The notes: generated from the sequence alone by a model not told the origin. A stretch of DNA of 16,050 nt from Clostridiales bacterium (GCA_002869095.1 PKTO01000084.1:1-16050); one strand, 5' to 3'. Positions 1 to 7,025 are shown, numbered from the stretch's first letter. Translations and numbers: made by a program.

Positions 1-199
1 CATGGGATTCTTCGACTTCGACAGATGGCTTGGAGCCCACCAGAAGATGTGCGCCAAGATAATCCAGGACGCAACAGGTGTTCCGACCTTCTATATGGAG
101 TCCGACTTCTGGGAAGACAGGGACTACAGTCCCGAAGCACTCAGGACAAGAATCGAGAGCGTATGCCAGGTTGTTAAAATGCGAAAGGAAATGTCTTAG
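1..199 (+). CDS. 2-hydroxyacyl-CoA dehydratase-family protein, C-terminal end (partial)
   Basis: Only the last 66 codons lie in the window; the reading frame is open from the left edge to TAG at 197-199, so the gene starts upstream. The visible end carries FDFDRWLGAHQK, then TGVPTFYMESDFW and a closing helix with TRIESVCQVVKM. It aligns without gaps over most of its length with the end of the complete gene at 1637-3061 (FSFDRWQGAHQK, TGVPHFYIEGDIW, TRIDSLCDFLKM). It is therefore a paralogue or partner subunit. Enzymes of the HgdB/HadC type are oxygen-sensitive Fe-S proteins that remove water from 2-hydroxyacyl-CoA and usually work as two homologous subunits plus an ATP-driven activator. Substrate and pairing cannot be seen here. 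The internal ATG at position 2 is not the real start. Confidence 0.8.
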   Translation, partial: MGFFDFDRWLGAHQKMCAKIIQDATGVPTFYMESDFWEDRDYSPEALRTRIESVCQVVKMRKEMS

Positions 200-206
200 A
201 GTTGTT

Positions 207-238
207 TGCAGGGCGCAGCGTTTTCAGCTGCGCCTGCA
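207..238 (+). terminator. GC-rich hairpin after the truncated dehydratase-like gene
   Basis: TGCAGGGCGCAGC pairs with GCTGCGCCTGCA with one bulged base and a short TTTTCA loop, starting 8 bp after the stop codon. The run of T that follows is interrupted (TTCAAAGATTTTG), so termination may be partial and some readthrough into the MFS gene is possible. Confidence 0.55.
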
Positions 239-322
239 TTCAAAGATTTTGTTGAAAAAGCAATAATAATAGTAAATCCATAAAACTAATTAATTAAACT
301 AAATTATTACGAGGTGGATATA

Positions 323-1507
323 ATGAGCGAATCAACAAATAAAAAAGCTTCTAATCCCTGGATCACAAGCATACTTTTGACCCTTGCGGCCACAGTGGTG
401 GCAATGGCCCAAAACAAGCCGGTTACAATACTTCCAATAATAATGGAGTTCCTGAACGTTGACATAGCCAAGGCGGGCCTTATGATGAGCGTGTTTGCTC
501 TTTCCGGCCTTTTGTTGGCTCTTCCAGCAGGATACATATGCCAAAAGTTGAGTCCAAATAAAACGATTCTGCTGGCTCTCCTGTTTGTGGCGGTCGGAAG
601 CGTTTTTGGAGCTTTGACAAATTCATTCAGCATTCTTTTGTTCACAAGGTTCATCGAAGGAGCGGGAATGGGTCTTGTAATCGTTGCGGCCCCCGCATTC
701 ATATCAATTTTGTTTTCCCCTGATGAAATCGGCAAGCCGATGGGCATTTTTTCCGTGTACATGACTGTTGGAACCGTATTGATATTCAATCTTGCTCCGG
801 CTCTTGCAAAGGGCTCCGCATGGAAAGCCAGCTGGTGGTTGATAGCTGCCGCATCGGCTGTCATGATTGCGTTAGTCCAATTTTTTGCAAAAATGCCCGA
901 GGTTGACGGTGCTGGCGAGGGGGAAGAAAGCGGACAGCCTTCGATGAAGGATGCTTTAAAAAGCAAGTCCCTGTGGATGATCGGGCTGGCATACTTCATG
1001 TTTGCGACAACACTCTTTTATGCGAACACATACCTGCCTACATATCTGCAGAAGGTATTCCAGATGGAGGCTCAAAAGGCCAGCCTGCTTGCTACAATAC
1101 CGGCACTTCTTGGGGTGGTCAGCGCCCCGCTCTACGGTACCATAGCCGACAAGATGAAGGCCAAGAAAAAGATTATGCTTTTCGGTCTTCTGGTGTTTGC
1201 GCCCGTAATGGCGGGAGTATTACTGGTGCCGGAATCCATGCTGGTAGTCATGCTTGTTCTTTGGGGACTTCTGGTTATGGGTTTCCCGGCAATAATAATG
1301 GCTTCTGCTCCTGAAACCGTTCCAAGTGTTGCTCTTGCCGGAATAGCAATGGCCATTCTCGCATTCTTCCAAAATCTTGGAGGATTTATAGGTCCTGCCG
1401 TCTACGGCAACATCCTGGCAAGCCAGGGCTGGGCTACAACCGGAATTTTCCTTGTCCCGTTGGGTATTCTAGCCGTAATATTCGGGGCTCAGGTAAAAAT
1501 AAAATAG
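323..1507 (+). CDS. Major facilitator superfamily (MFS) transporter, 12 TM
   Basis: This is a 394-residue, very hydrophobic protein with about 12 predicted membrane helices in two halves separated by a charged loop (around residues 193-213, DGAGEGEESG). The loop between helices 2 and 3 reads GYICQKLSPNK and the matching loop between helices 8 and 9 reads YGTIADKMKAKKK; both are MFS motif-A positions, the second nearly canonical. The ATG at 323 follows GAGGTGG at 311-317; an in-frame GTG at 314 lies inside that ribosome binding site and is rejected. Length and layout fit organic-anion or cyanate/nitrate-type MFS carriers, but the substrate cannot be read from sequence. Lying between two dehydratase-like paralogues, it may import their substrate or export their product (inference). 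A strong terminator follows the stop codon. Confidence 0.9.
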   Translation: MSESTNKKASNPWITSILLTLAATVVAMAQNKPVTILPIIMEFLNVDIAKAGLMMSVFALSGLLLALPAGYICQKLSPNKTILLALLFVAVGSVFGALTNSFSILLFTRFIEGAGMGLVIVAAPAFISILFSPDEIGKPMGIFSVYMTVGTVLIFNLAPALAKGSAWKASWWLIAAASAVMIALVQFFAKMPEVDGAGEGEESGQPSMKDALKSKSLWMIGLAYFMFATTLFYANTYLPTYLQKVFQMEAQKASLLATIPALLGVVSAPLYGTIADKMKAKKKIMLFGLLVFAPVMAGVLLVPESMLVVMLVLWGLLVMGFPAIIMASAPETVPSVALAGIAMAILAFFQNLGGFIGPAVYGNILASQGWATTGIFLVPLGILAVIFGAQVKIK

Positions 1508-1526
1508 TCAAATACCCCCCTTATCA

Positions 1527-1562
1527 GCGGGCGCAACTTTAGGGTTGCGCCCGCATCTTTTC
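1527..1562 (+). terminator. Rho-independent terminator of the MFS gene
   Basis: An 11-bp perfect GC-rich stem, GCGGGCGCAAC (1527-1537) with GTTGCGCCCGC (1544-1554), has a 6-base loop and is followed by ATCTTTT. It begins 20 bp after the MFS stop codon. Confidence 0.9.
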
Positions 1563-1569
1563 CAATTCT

Positions 1570-1598
1570 TTGCATTGAAAAGCCATATGAAATATAAT
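1570..1598 (+). promoter_or_regulatory. Sigma-A-type promoter of the dehydratase-like/TetR unit
   Basis: TTGCAT (1570-1575) and a perfect TATAAT (1593-1598) are separated by 17 bp. Transcription would start near 1605, giving a leader of about 30 bases that contains the ribosome binding site at 1623-1630. The promoter lies just beyond the MFS terminator, so 1637-3661 is probably an independent transcription unit. Confidence 0.6.
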
Positions 1599-1636
1599 GG
1601 ATAACAGGAGACTTGAACAACAGAGGTGGAGAGCAT

Positions 1637-3061
1637 ATGAAAAAAAATGTTAAAATAAGCTTTCTTGAATATCTGGGTTTCGAAGAAAGCAAGGAATTGA
1701 ATGACAAATGGCTGCAAACGACCAGGATGTTTGGAATTAAAAACTCGGATTTGAAAAAAGCAATGGATGAAATGCTGCCCAAATACTGGAAAATGGAAAC
1801 CCCTGGCGTCAAGGACATGCTGAGGGCCTATTTGATGGAGCTTATGGATCTTACTCGTGTTAACGAGAACAATCCGGATTCCATTAAATCAGTATATGGA
1901 GTAGTTCCGTCAATATCCACCAGCTACTATGCAGTGAGAAACGCGGCCGGCGAATCTGCTTATGTGGGATATCCGTATCTTATCATATCAACAGTTTTTT
2001 CTTCTGTTCTTTTCATGACAAACCCATTCATAGGGCAGGCGGAAAATGATGCTGGAATAAGCTGTGGATGCAAACATTGCGGACTCAACAAGACACGTAT
2101 TGGTCTCAACTGCAAATCTGTAATACGCAACCCGGATGTGGTTTGGAGCTGGGGGCATACTTGCGATGAGGCTCCCAAAACTGACGAATTCATAGAAGCC
2201 AATTGCAACAGTAATTGGAAATATATAGTTACCCGTTTGCCGCACGATACGCATTTTGGAGAAAAGGACGATGAAATTGAAGACCGGGTGGAATACGTTG
2301 CGGCTTCTATAAAAGACGGAATAGCTGAAATAGGAAAGATTATTGGAGTCAATGTAAAAGACGAGTATATTTGGCAAGCCATAAAACAAGAAAAAAACTT
2401 CATGAAAAAAATCGACAGATTGAACAGTCTTGTATCCATGGTTGGAAGGGCCGACATAACCGGAAATGAAATCTCTCTTGTTTCGCAACCTATTCATATA
2501 CCGTTCAGTACAGGTCTTGAACACATCGAACTGGCATTAGACAAAATGATTGGGCATCTTGAATCCATTTGTAAAATTGAGAAAGAAGGTAAGAAGAGGC
2601 CCAAAGTTGGATGCTATTTTGTTCCGTTCAGCGTTCCGTGGGTTGCCAAGATGTTCGAAGACAAGGGTGTGGATTTGTTTTTTAGCACAACACTCAGCAT
2701 GACAGATAAGCAGATGGAAAATATAGAAGCAGATAATCCATATAAGCAGATTGCCACGGATTGGCTTAAGATGCCACTTGCCGTAAACGGATTGAACGAA
2801 GTGGACATGATATGCCAAAAGATCCGAAGATATAAACCGGACGCCATGGTGTTTGGCCTTTTCAGCTTCGACAGATGGCAGGGAGCCCATCAGAAGCTGA
2901 TGGTAAACATGGTTGAAAAAGAAACCGGAGTTCCCCACTTCTATATTGAAGGGGATATTTGGGATGGAAAAAACTTTAACAGTTCCAATTTGGAAACAAG
3001 GATAGACAGCTTGTGTGATTTTTTAAAGATGAATAAAATCATTTCTGAGATAGAAATATAA
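1637..3061 (+). CDS. Atypical 2-hydroxyacyl-CoA dehydratase-family (HgdB/BcrC-like) protein
   Basis: This 474-residue protein starts at ATG 1637 after GAGGTGGA (1623-1630). An in-frame TTG at 1613 has no ribosome binding site and is rejected. The fold assignment rests on its C-terminal Rossmann-like part (about residues 310-474), with GCYFVPFSVPW, a strand ending in DAMVFGLFSFDRWQGAHQK, then GVPHFYIEGDIW and the final TRIDSLCDF helix, the normal order in HgdB/HadC/BcrC-type subunits. Unusual features are a Cys cluster C143-G-C145-K-H-C148 followed by C159 and C176, which could bind an Fe-S cluster or a metal, and the lack of a Cys in the C-terminal FSFDRW segment, where I would expect a cluster ligand. 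It may be a dehydratase/reductase with altered chemistry, or a subunit needing a partner such as the product of 1-199. No activator ATPase is in the window. Confidence 0.75.
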   Translation: MKKNVKISFLEYLGFEESKELNDKWLQTTRMFGIKNSDLKKAMDEMLPKYWKMETPGVKDMLRAYLMELMDLTRVNENNPDSIKSVYGVVPSISTSYYAVRNAAGESAYVGYPYLIISTVFSSVLFMTNPFIGQAENDAGISCGCKHCGLNKTRIGLNCKSVIRNPDVVWSWGHTCDEAPKTDEFIEANCNSNWKYIVTRLPHDTHFGEKDDEIEDRVEYVAASIKDGIAEIGKIIGVNVKDEYIWQAIKQEKNFMKKIDRLNSLVSMVGRADITGNEISLVSQPIHIPFSTGLEHIELALDKMIGHLESICKIEKEGKKRPKVGCYFVPFSVPWVAKMFEDKGVDLFFSTTLSMTDKQMENIEADNPYKQIATDWLKMPLAVNGLNEVDMICQKIRRYKPDAMVFGLFSFDRWQGAHQKLMVNMVEKETGVPHFYIEGDIWDGKNFNSSNLETRIDSLCDFLKMNKIISEIEI

Positions 3062-3082
3062 TAAATTGGGGAATGAATTAAT

Positions 3083-3661
3083 ATGGGTAGAAGCAGACTT
3101 ATAAAAGACAAATGGCAGATTGTAGAAACAGCTTTTACTTTAATTGAAGCCGAGGGTCTAGAAAATCTATCGGCAAGGAAACTTGCAAAGAATCTGGGCA
3201 TATCAACAATGACCCTCTACAACTATGTGCCGAACATGGCTGCGATAGAAAAAGAAGTTGTTCTCATGGGTTTTAGCAAACTGTATCGGCGAATACTTGA
3301 CGAAGTTGAAAATAGAAGGGGAGAACTTGGGCAAAACGGTATACGTTCCTTTTGCAGGATAAGCGCATGGGAAAAAATAGCTTTTGCCGAAAATTACAGT
3401 GAAATATATACACTCATGTTCGACCCTAAAAGATCAGCACTCAAAAAAGACCTTGAGCTTATGCCTTTCTACAACTACTACAACAAAATTTCGATGGTTT
3501 TGAAGGCTGACGATAAGAAGAGAGAATCGATTACAAAATCTATAAGTCTTTTTGATTACATAATCAATGGCATAATTATAGAACGCTCAAAAGAAAGGAA
3601 AAAGAATTACACCGAGGAAACAAGCGAATTGATAGAATATGCATTGGAATGTCTGTTCTAA
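3083..3661 (+). CDS. TetR/AcrR-family transcriptional regulator
   Basis: This is a 192-residue protein of normal TetR length. The N-terminal helices include IVETAFTLIEAEGLENLS, followed by the helix-turn-helix at about residues 29-50 (LSARKLAKNLGISTMTLYNY), the family's DNA-binding signature. The rest is a predicted all-helical ligand-binding and dimerisation domain with no recognisable ligand signature. ATG 3083 lies 21 bp after the stop codon of the dehydratase-like gene, behind a weak GGGGA site, so the two are probably co-transcribed and perhaps translationally linked. It most likely controls its own unit, and possibly the neighbouring MFS gene or dpaL, whose promoter carries dyads (inference). 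Confidence 0.9.
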   Translation: MGRSRLIKDKWQIVETAFTLIEAEGLENLSARKLAKNLGISTMTLYNYVPNMAAIEKEVVLMGFSKLYRRILDEVENRRGELGQNGIRSFCRISAWEKIAFAENYSEIYTLMFDPKRSALKKDLELMPFYNYYNKISMVLKADDKKRESITKSISLFDYIINGIIIERSKERKKNYTEETSELIEYALECLF

Positions 3662-3686
3662 TGCGATAAAAATGTGTTGCAGTTTG

Positions 3687-3709
3687 CCGCGAAGGGATTA
3701 TCCGCGCGG
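3687..3709 (+). terminator. Weak hairpin after the TetR-family gene
   Basis: CCGCG (3687-3691) can pair with CGCGG (3705-3709) across a 13-base loop, followed by TTTCTT. The stem is short, so it is only a tentative terminator. Confidence 0.3.
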
Positions 3710-3725
3710 TTTCTTATTGCGCAAT

Positions 3726-3774
3726 TTGAAAAAAGAATTCTTTCGGATATAATCAGATTATGCGGAGCATAATC
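3726..3774 (+). promoter_or_regulatory. Promoter of dpaL with overlapping dyad (possible operator)
   Basis: TTGAAA (3726-3731) and perfect TATAAT (3748-3753) are spaced by 16 bp, predicting a start near 3760 and a leader of about 36 bases. The dyad ATAATC-A-GATTAT (3749-3761) covers the -10 element and start point. A third ATAATC copy sits at 3769-3774, exactly 20 bp from the first, and the palindrome ATTGCGCAAT (3716-3725) abuts the -35 element. A repressor bound here would block initiation. The TetR-family product just upstream is a candidate, but binding is inferred. Confidence 0.65.
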
Positions 3775-3795
3775 ACAAATGGACGGGAGGGAAAA

Positions 3796-4935
3796 ATGAA
3801 AAAAATCTCAATAATAGAAGGAAAACTTTCGAAAAAGTGTCTTCCGGAATATCTTTCGGTGGAGGCTACGGCGCCGGCAAGAGAGTTCCACAAAACGCTT
3901 CCCGAATACAGGAAGACGCCTCTGGCAAACCTGAAAAACCTTGCAAAAGAGCTTGGCGTAAAGGGAATCTATGTCAAGGACGAGTCCAAGCGGTTCGGCC
4001 TGAACGCATTCAAGGCTCTTGGGGGATCGTATGCAATATCAAAAATCGCAGAAAACGAAGACGATCCTTCAAAGGCGGTGTATGTGACTGCCACCGACGG
4101 AAACCACGGAAGGGGAGTCGCTTGGGCGGCAATGAAGCTGGGCGCCCGCGCCGAAATTTTCATGCCTGTAGGATCGATGGAGTGCAGGGCGGAAGCCATA
4201 CGCAGCATAGGCGATTCAAAAGTTGAGATAACAGACATGAACTATGACGACGCAGTGCGTTTCGCTGCGGACTATGCCAAAAAGAACGGATACCACTTCG
4301 TCCAGGATACTGGCAGCGAAGACTACGAAGAAATACCCAACTATATAACCCAGGGCTACTCGACAATGGCATTTGAGGCTGCAAAACAGCTTGAAAGCTT
4401 GGGTGTGGAAAAGCCGTCCCACCTGTTCCTTCAGGCGGGGGTAGGTTCAATGGCAGGCGGTGTTCTCGGGTTTTTTGCACACTACTACAAGAAAAACCCG
4501 CCGATTACTACAGTTTGCGAGCCTTGGCAAGTGGCCTGCATATACGAATCCATAAAGAGCGGAAACGATGGGCCGACCAACGTGGGGGGCTTTCCCAAGA
4601 CCATAATGGCGGGTCTCAACTGCGGGGAGCCGAACCCATTCACATGGCCGGTGCTTAGGGACTTTGCGTCATTTGCGGCAAAATGCGGAGACGATGTCAC
4701 GCGAATCGGAATGAAGACGCTGGCTCATCCGCTTGGAGATGATCCGGCAGTCGTTTCAGGTGAATCGGGAGCCGTCGGGCTTGGACTTCTTTACATTCTT
4801 TGCACAGATCCCGCATACGCCGAGTACAAGAATCTTCTGGGAATAGACGAAAACAGCGAAATCCTCATATTCAGCACCGAGGGAGACACAGACCCTGAGG
4901 GCTACAAAGAGATTGTCAACGGAGAAGAGGCTTAA
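3796..4935 (+). CDS. dpaL: Diaminopropionate ammonia-lyase (PLP-dependent)
   Basis: This 379-residue fold-type II PLP enzyme should convert 2,3-diaminopropionate to pyruvate and two ammonia. The PLP lysine is K73 in RFGLNAFKALGGSYAI. ATDGNHGRGVAWAA supplies D101, and VQDTGSEDYEEIP supplies D171; their spacing matches the catalytic K77, D120 and D189 of E. coli YgeX as I recall them. The phosphate-binding loop is QAGVGSMAGG, and IMAGLNCGEPNP, SGESGAVGLG and STEGDTDPEGY are further family blocks. It is slightly shorter than YgeX (about 398) because a segment between the lysine and the DGNHG block is missing. ATG 3796 follows GGGAGGG; the in-frame ATG at 3760 has no ribosome binding site and lies at the predicted transcription start. 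The gene appears monocistronic, between its own promoter and a strong hairpin. It probably serves amino-acid or purine-derived nitrogen catabolism. Confidence 0.93.
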   Translation: MKKISIIEGKLSKKCLPEYLSVEATAPAREFHKTLPEYRKTPLANLKNLAKELGVKGIYVKDESKRFGLNAFKALGGSYAISKIAENEDDPSKAVYVTATDGNHGRGVAWAAMKLGARAEIFMPVGSMECRAEAIRSIGDSKVEITDMNYDDAVRFAADYAKKNGYHFVQDTGSEDYEEIPNYITQGYSTMAFEAAKQLESLGVEKPSHLFLQAGVGSMAGGVLGFFAHYYKKNPPITTVCEPWQVACIYESIKSGNDGPTNVGGFPKTIMAGLNCGEPNPFTWPVLRDFASFAAKCGDDVTRIGMKTLAHPLGDDPAVVSGESGAVGLGLLYILCTDPAYAEYKNLLGIDENSEILIFSTEGDTDPEGYKEIVNGEEA

Positions 4936-4949
4936 CTATAGCTGACAAG

Positions 4950-4984
4950 AGGGCTTGCGGCCGTTTAAACATGCCGCAAGCCCT
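4950..4984 (+). terminator. Strong hairpin downstream of dpaL
   Basis: AGGGCTTGCGGC (4950-4961) pairs perfectly over 12 bp with GCCGCAAGCCCT (4973-4984), with an 11-base loop. No T-run follows directly, so it may act as a weak terminator or as an mRNA 3'-end stabiliser. Confidence 0.6.
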
Positions 4985-5007
4985 GTCGGTTCAAGGAATC
5001 TTAAACC

Positions 5008-5036
5008 TTGAATCCTTTTGGTTTTAATGCTAATAT
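5008..5036 (+). promoter_or_regulatory. Promoter of the tRNA-Arg gene
   Basis: TTGAAT (5008-5013) and TAATAT (5031-5036) have the ideal 17-bp spacing and precede the tRNA by about 20 bp. A small inverted repeat, TTCAAGG (4990-4996) with CCTTGAA (5006-5012), overlaps the -35 element. Confidence 0.6.
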
Positions 5037-5055
5037 AGATAAGGTAACAAAACGC

Positions 5056-5131
5056 GCGCCCTTAGCTCAGTGGATAGAGTGCTAGACTTCGAATCTAGGC
5101 GTCGGGGGTTCGAGTCCCTCAGGGCGTGCCA
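5056..5131 (+). tRNA. tRNA-Arg (anticodon TCG)
   Basis: This 76-base tRNA has an encoded CCA (5129-5131). The acceptor stem GCGCCCT pairs with AGGGCGT and opens with a G-T wobble. The D stem is GCTC/GAGT. The anticodon stem CTAGA/TCTAG encloses the loop CTTCGAA, giving anticodon TCG at 5089-5091. The T arm is GGGGG-TTCGAGT-CCCTC. It decodes CGA arginine codons (CGN if modified). No duplicated 3' end that would suggest an integrated element was seen nearby. Confidence 0.95.
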
Positions 5132-5182
5132 TACAGATTTCACCCTTTATAAAGCTGGTAAAATGATGGTTTATAAAGTTTG

Positions 5183-5208
5183 AAGAGCAGATTATCTGCT
5201 CTTTTTTA
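5183..5208 (+). terminator. Terminator of the tRNA-Arg transcript
   Basis: AAGAGCAGA (5183-5191) pairs over 9 bp with TCTGCTCTT (5195-5203) around a TTA loop and runs into TTTTTTATTT. It lies about 50 bp after the tRNA. Confidence 0.9.
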
Positions 5209-5603
5209 TTTGCAATAATTATAACCCTTCATGAAGGTTGCTGTGATAATAGCCACAATAAGAAAAGGGAATAACCTATCAATTTCATGCAAGATTGAAA
5301 AACATAGCGTAGATGCACTTTTATATGGATTTCATAGCTCCTAAATCGCGCGTGCAAGCATTGTGGAAAAGTCAACCTTTATGCGTGCAATATGAATAAA
5401 CATTGAAGAACTGGATATACAGAATGTAGGTGAAAGAAAGGTTCCGGGGGGGTCGGATAGCCTTTTTAAGCTGTTTGTTGTTGGGATTCAGCCAATGATT
5501 CTGCCTCAGTGGAACGATATGCGGAATACAAATAATGAATTGGTGTTATACTTTCAAAAACATATTTACTTTCACAAGTATTATATTACTGAAAGGAGGA
5601 AAT
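5209..5603. other. Gene-poor stretch before the amidohydrolase gene
   Basis: No convincing complete gene lies here. A 37-codon plus-strand reading frame at 5231-5344 starts MKVAVIIATIRKGNN, reminiscent of the first strand and phosphate loop of flavodoxin-like FMN reductases, but it has no ribosome binding site and stops early. A second plus-strand frame is open from 5396 to beyond 5600 without a good start. A TATACT box at 5547-5552 could be part of the promoter of the gene at 5604, but no matching -35 element is visible. Confidence 0.5.
5231..5344 (+). pseudogene. Possible remnant of a flavodoxin-like FMN reductase N-terminus
   Basis: The 37-residue frame MKVAVIIATIRKGNN... resembles the beta-strand plus phosphate-binding loop (usually GSxRKxSN) that opens NADPH-dependent FMN reductases and iron-sulfur flavoproteins. 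It ends at TAA 5342-5344 with nothing recognisable beyond. No ribosome binding site precedes it. Chance resemblance is quite possible. Confidence 0.2.
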
Positions 5604-7025
5604 ATGAAAAAGAGTAAACCAATTATATTTCTGTTTTTATTGTTATTTATTATCTGCTTGATCATTAGTGGTTGTTCGACTGAGACAGGGAAAACCATAG
5701 TATTGAAGAATGTGGATATTGTCCCCATGACGGATGAAATTACTTTGGCGAATATGGATGTGACAATAAGAGATAATATTATTGCAGACATTCAGAAGGC
5801 TGCAGTGGGAATGGCCGAAAATGCAGAGGTTATTGACTGCAAGGGATACTATCTGATGCCGGGACTCTGCGATATGCATGTGCATATGGATAAAGGATGG
5901 GATACCGATGAATGGCCTGTTTGTCCTCTGAATTTATATTTGGCAAAAGGTGTTACAACAATCAGGGATATGGGCAGGGTTGATGAAGATGTGAATTATG
6001 TGTTGAAAATAAAAAAGATGATTGATGAAAACAAGCGGCTTGGCCCTGGAATTTTGACATCTGGACAGATTTTGTTTTCAAGCCCTCTGGAAAATCCGCA
6101 GGCAAGAGTCATGGATAATCAAGAAAAAGGTTTTGATTTCATCAAAATATACTCCTATCTATCGCAAAACGATATGATTGATTCAATCAAGGAGGCAAAG
6201 AAGCTTGGAATATATTGCACCGGACACATTCCGTTCGAAGCAGGGCTGGAAAGATTTTTAGATGCGGGAATGGATGAGATAGCTCATGTTGAGGAGCTGG
6301 CTTATGAGTTTCTGGAGTTCGAAAGAGATAATAATCTTGAAGATAACCAGTGGATTCCTTATATTGTTGAAAATACCGATGCGTATATCAGAAAAAATGA
6401 AAACATTGATTTCGATGATACGTATGGGGAAGAACTGGATCGCATATTGAATATGTTGAAAACTTCAAATACGAAAGTTGCTACAACGATGATACTTGAT
6501 GATGTGGTGTCTGAGAAATTATTTGACAAGGAAGCTTTCTTGAATGCCCGCGGCACAAGATATCTGCCCGAAAGATACATTTCCGAATTCAAAAAAGGAG
6601 AGGACAAGCATCTAAAAATGTTCGACAGATACGGGAATGTTGTCGTTTATAAGAAGCGGCTGGATGAATGGATATTGAAGAATATTCACGAAAATGACAT
6701 TGAATTAATCTTAGGAACTGACTCGGGAACATTTGGTCTGGGGATTGTTCCGGGATTTTCTGCACATGAGGAATTGAGAATACTGATAGAGCATGGACTG
6801 ACTCCTTTTGAAGCTCTAAAAACTGCCACGGTAAATGCCGGGAAAGTAATATATGAGATTACCGGGAATAATAATTTCGGAACTATTGAGAAAGGCAAGA
6901 GGGCGGATTTTGTTCTGGTCAGGGAAAATCCTATGGAAAGCATCGATGCACTTGAAAACATAGAAGGTGTAATGGTAAATGGCACATGGCTTTCAAAGGA
7001 AGTACTGAAAGCGTTGCTGCAATAA
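5604..7025 (+). CDS. Lipoprotein metal-dependent amidohydrolase
   Basis: This 473-residue protein starts at ATG 5604 after AAGGAGGA (5593-5600). A Lys-start, hydrophobic signal peptide ends in lipobox ISGC (Cys at about residue 22), so the enzyme should be lipid-anchored on the outer face of the membrane. It follows the amidohydrolase-superfamily plan: an N-terminal beta-sandwich segment ending in GYYLMPGLCDMHVHMD, a TIM-barrel, and a closing GTIEKGKRADFVLVRENP with VMVNGTW. Metal and catalytic ligands are all present: H92 and H94 (HVH), K181 (the lysine usually carboxylated), H208 (TGHIPF), H228 (AHVEE) and D373 (GTDSGTFG). The family resembles imidazolonepropionase- or prolidase-like hydrolases acting on cyclic amides or peptides; the substrate cannot be assigned. 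Codon use is more AT-rich than dpaL. It appears to stand alone. Confidence 0.9.
   Translation: MKKSKPIIFLFLLLFIICLIISGCSTETGKTIVLKNVDIVPMTDEITLANMDVTIRDNIIADIQKAAVGMAENAEVIDCKGYYLMPGLCDMHVHMDKGWDTDEWPVCPLNLYLAKGVTTIRDMGRVDEDVNYVLKIKKMIDENKRLGPGILTSGQILFSSPLENPQARVMDNQEKGFDFIKIYSYLSQNDMIDSIKEAKKLGIYCTGHIPFEAGLERFLDAGMDEIAHVEELAYEFLEFERDNNLEDNQWIPYIVENTDAYIRKNENIDFDDTYGEELDRILNMLKTSNTKVATTMILDDVVSEKLFDKEAFLNARGTRYLPERYISEFKKGEDKHLKMFDRYGNVVVYKKRLDEWILKNIHENDIELILGTDSGTFGLGIVPGFSAHEELRILIEHGLTPFEALKTATVNAGKVIYEITGNNNFGTIEKGKRADFVLVRENPMESIDALENIEGVMVNGTWLSKEVLKALLQ

Noticed and set aside
286..297. AATTAATT palindrome ahead of the MFS gene as a TetR operator
   Set aside because: It is a short AT-only palindrome in an AT-rich stretch and expected by chance; no second copy was seen.
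307..999. A 230-codon minus-strand reading frame opposite the MFS gene
   Set aside because: It has no ribosome binding site, its amino-acid pattern mirrors the hydrophobic codons of the MFS gene, and the plus strand is clearly coding.
3760..3795. ATG at 3760 as the dpaL start
   Set aside because: No ribosome binding site precedes it and it coincides with the predicted transcription start; ATG 3796 has GGGAGGG just upstream and gives an N-terminus of normal length.
5056..5603. The tRNA-Arg gene as an attachment site of an integrated element
   Set aside because: No integrase gene and no repeat of the tRNA 3' end were found in the window.
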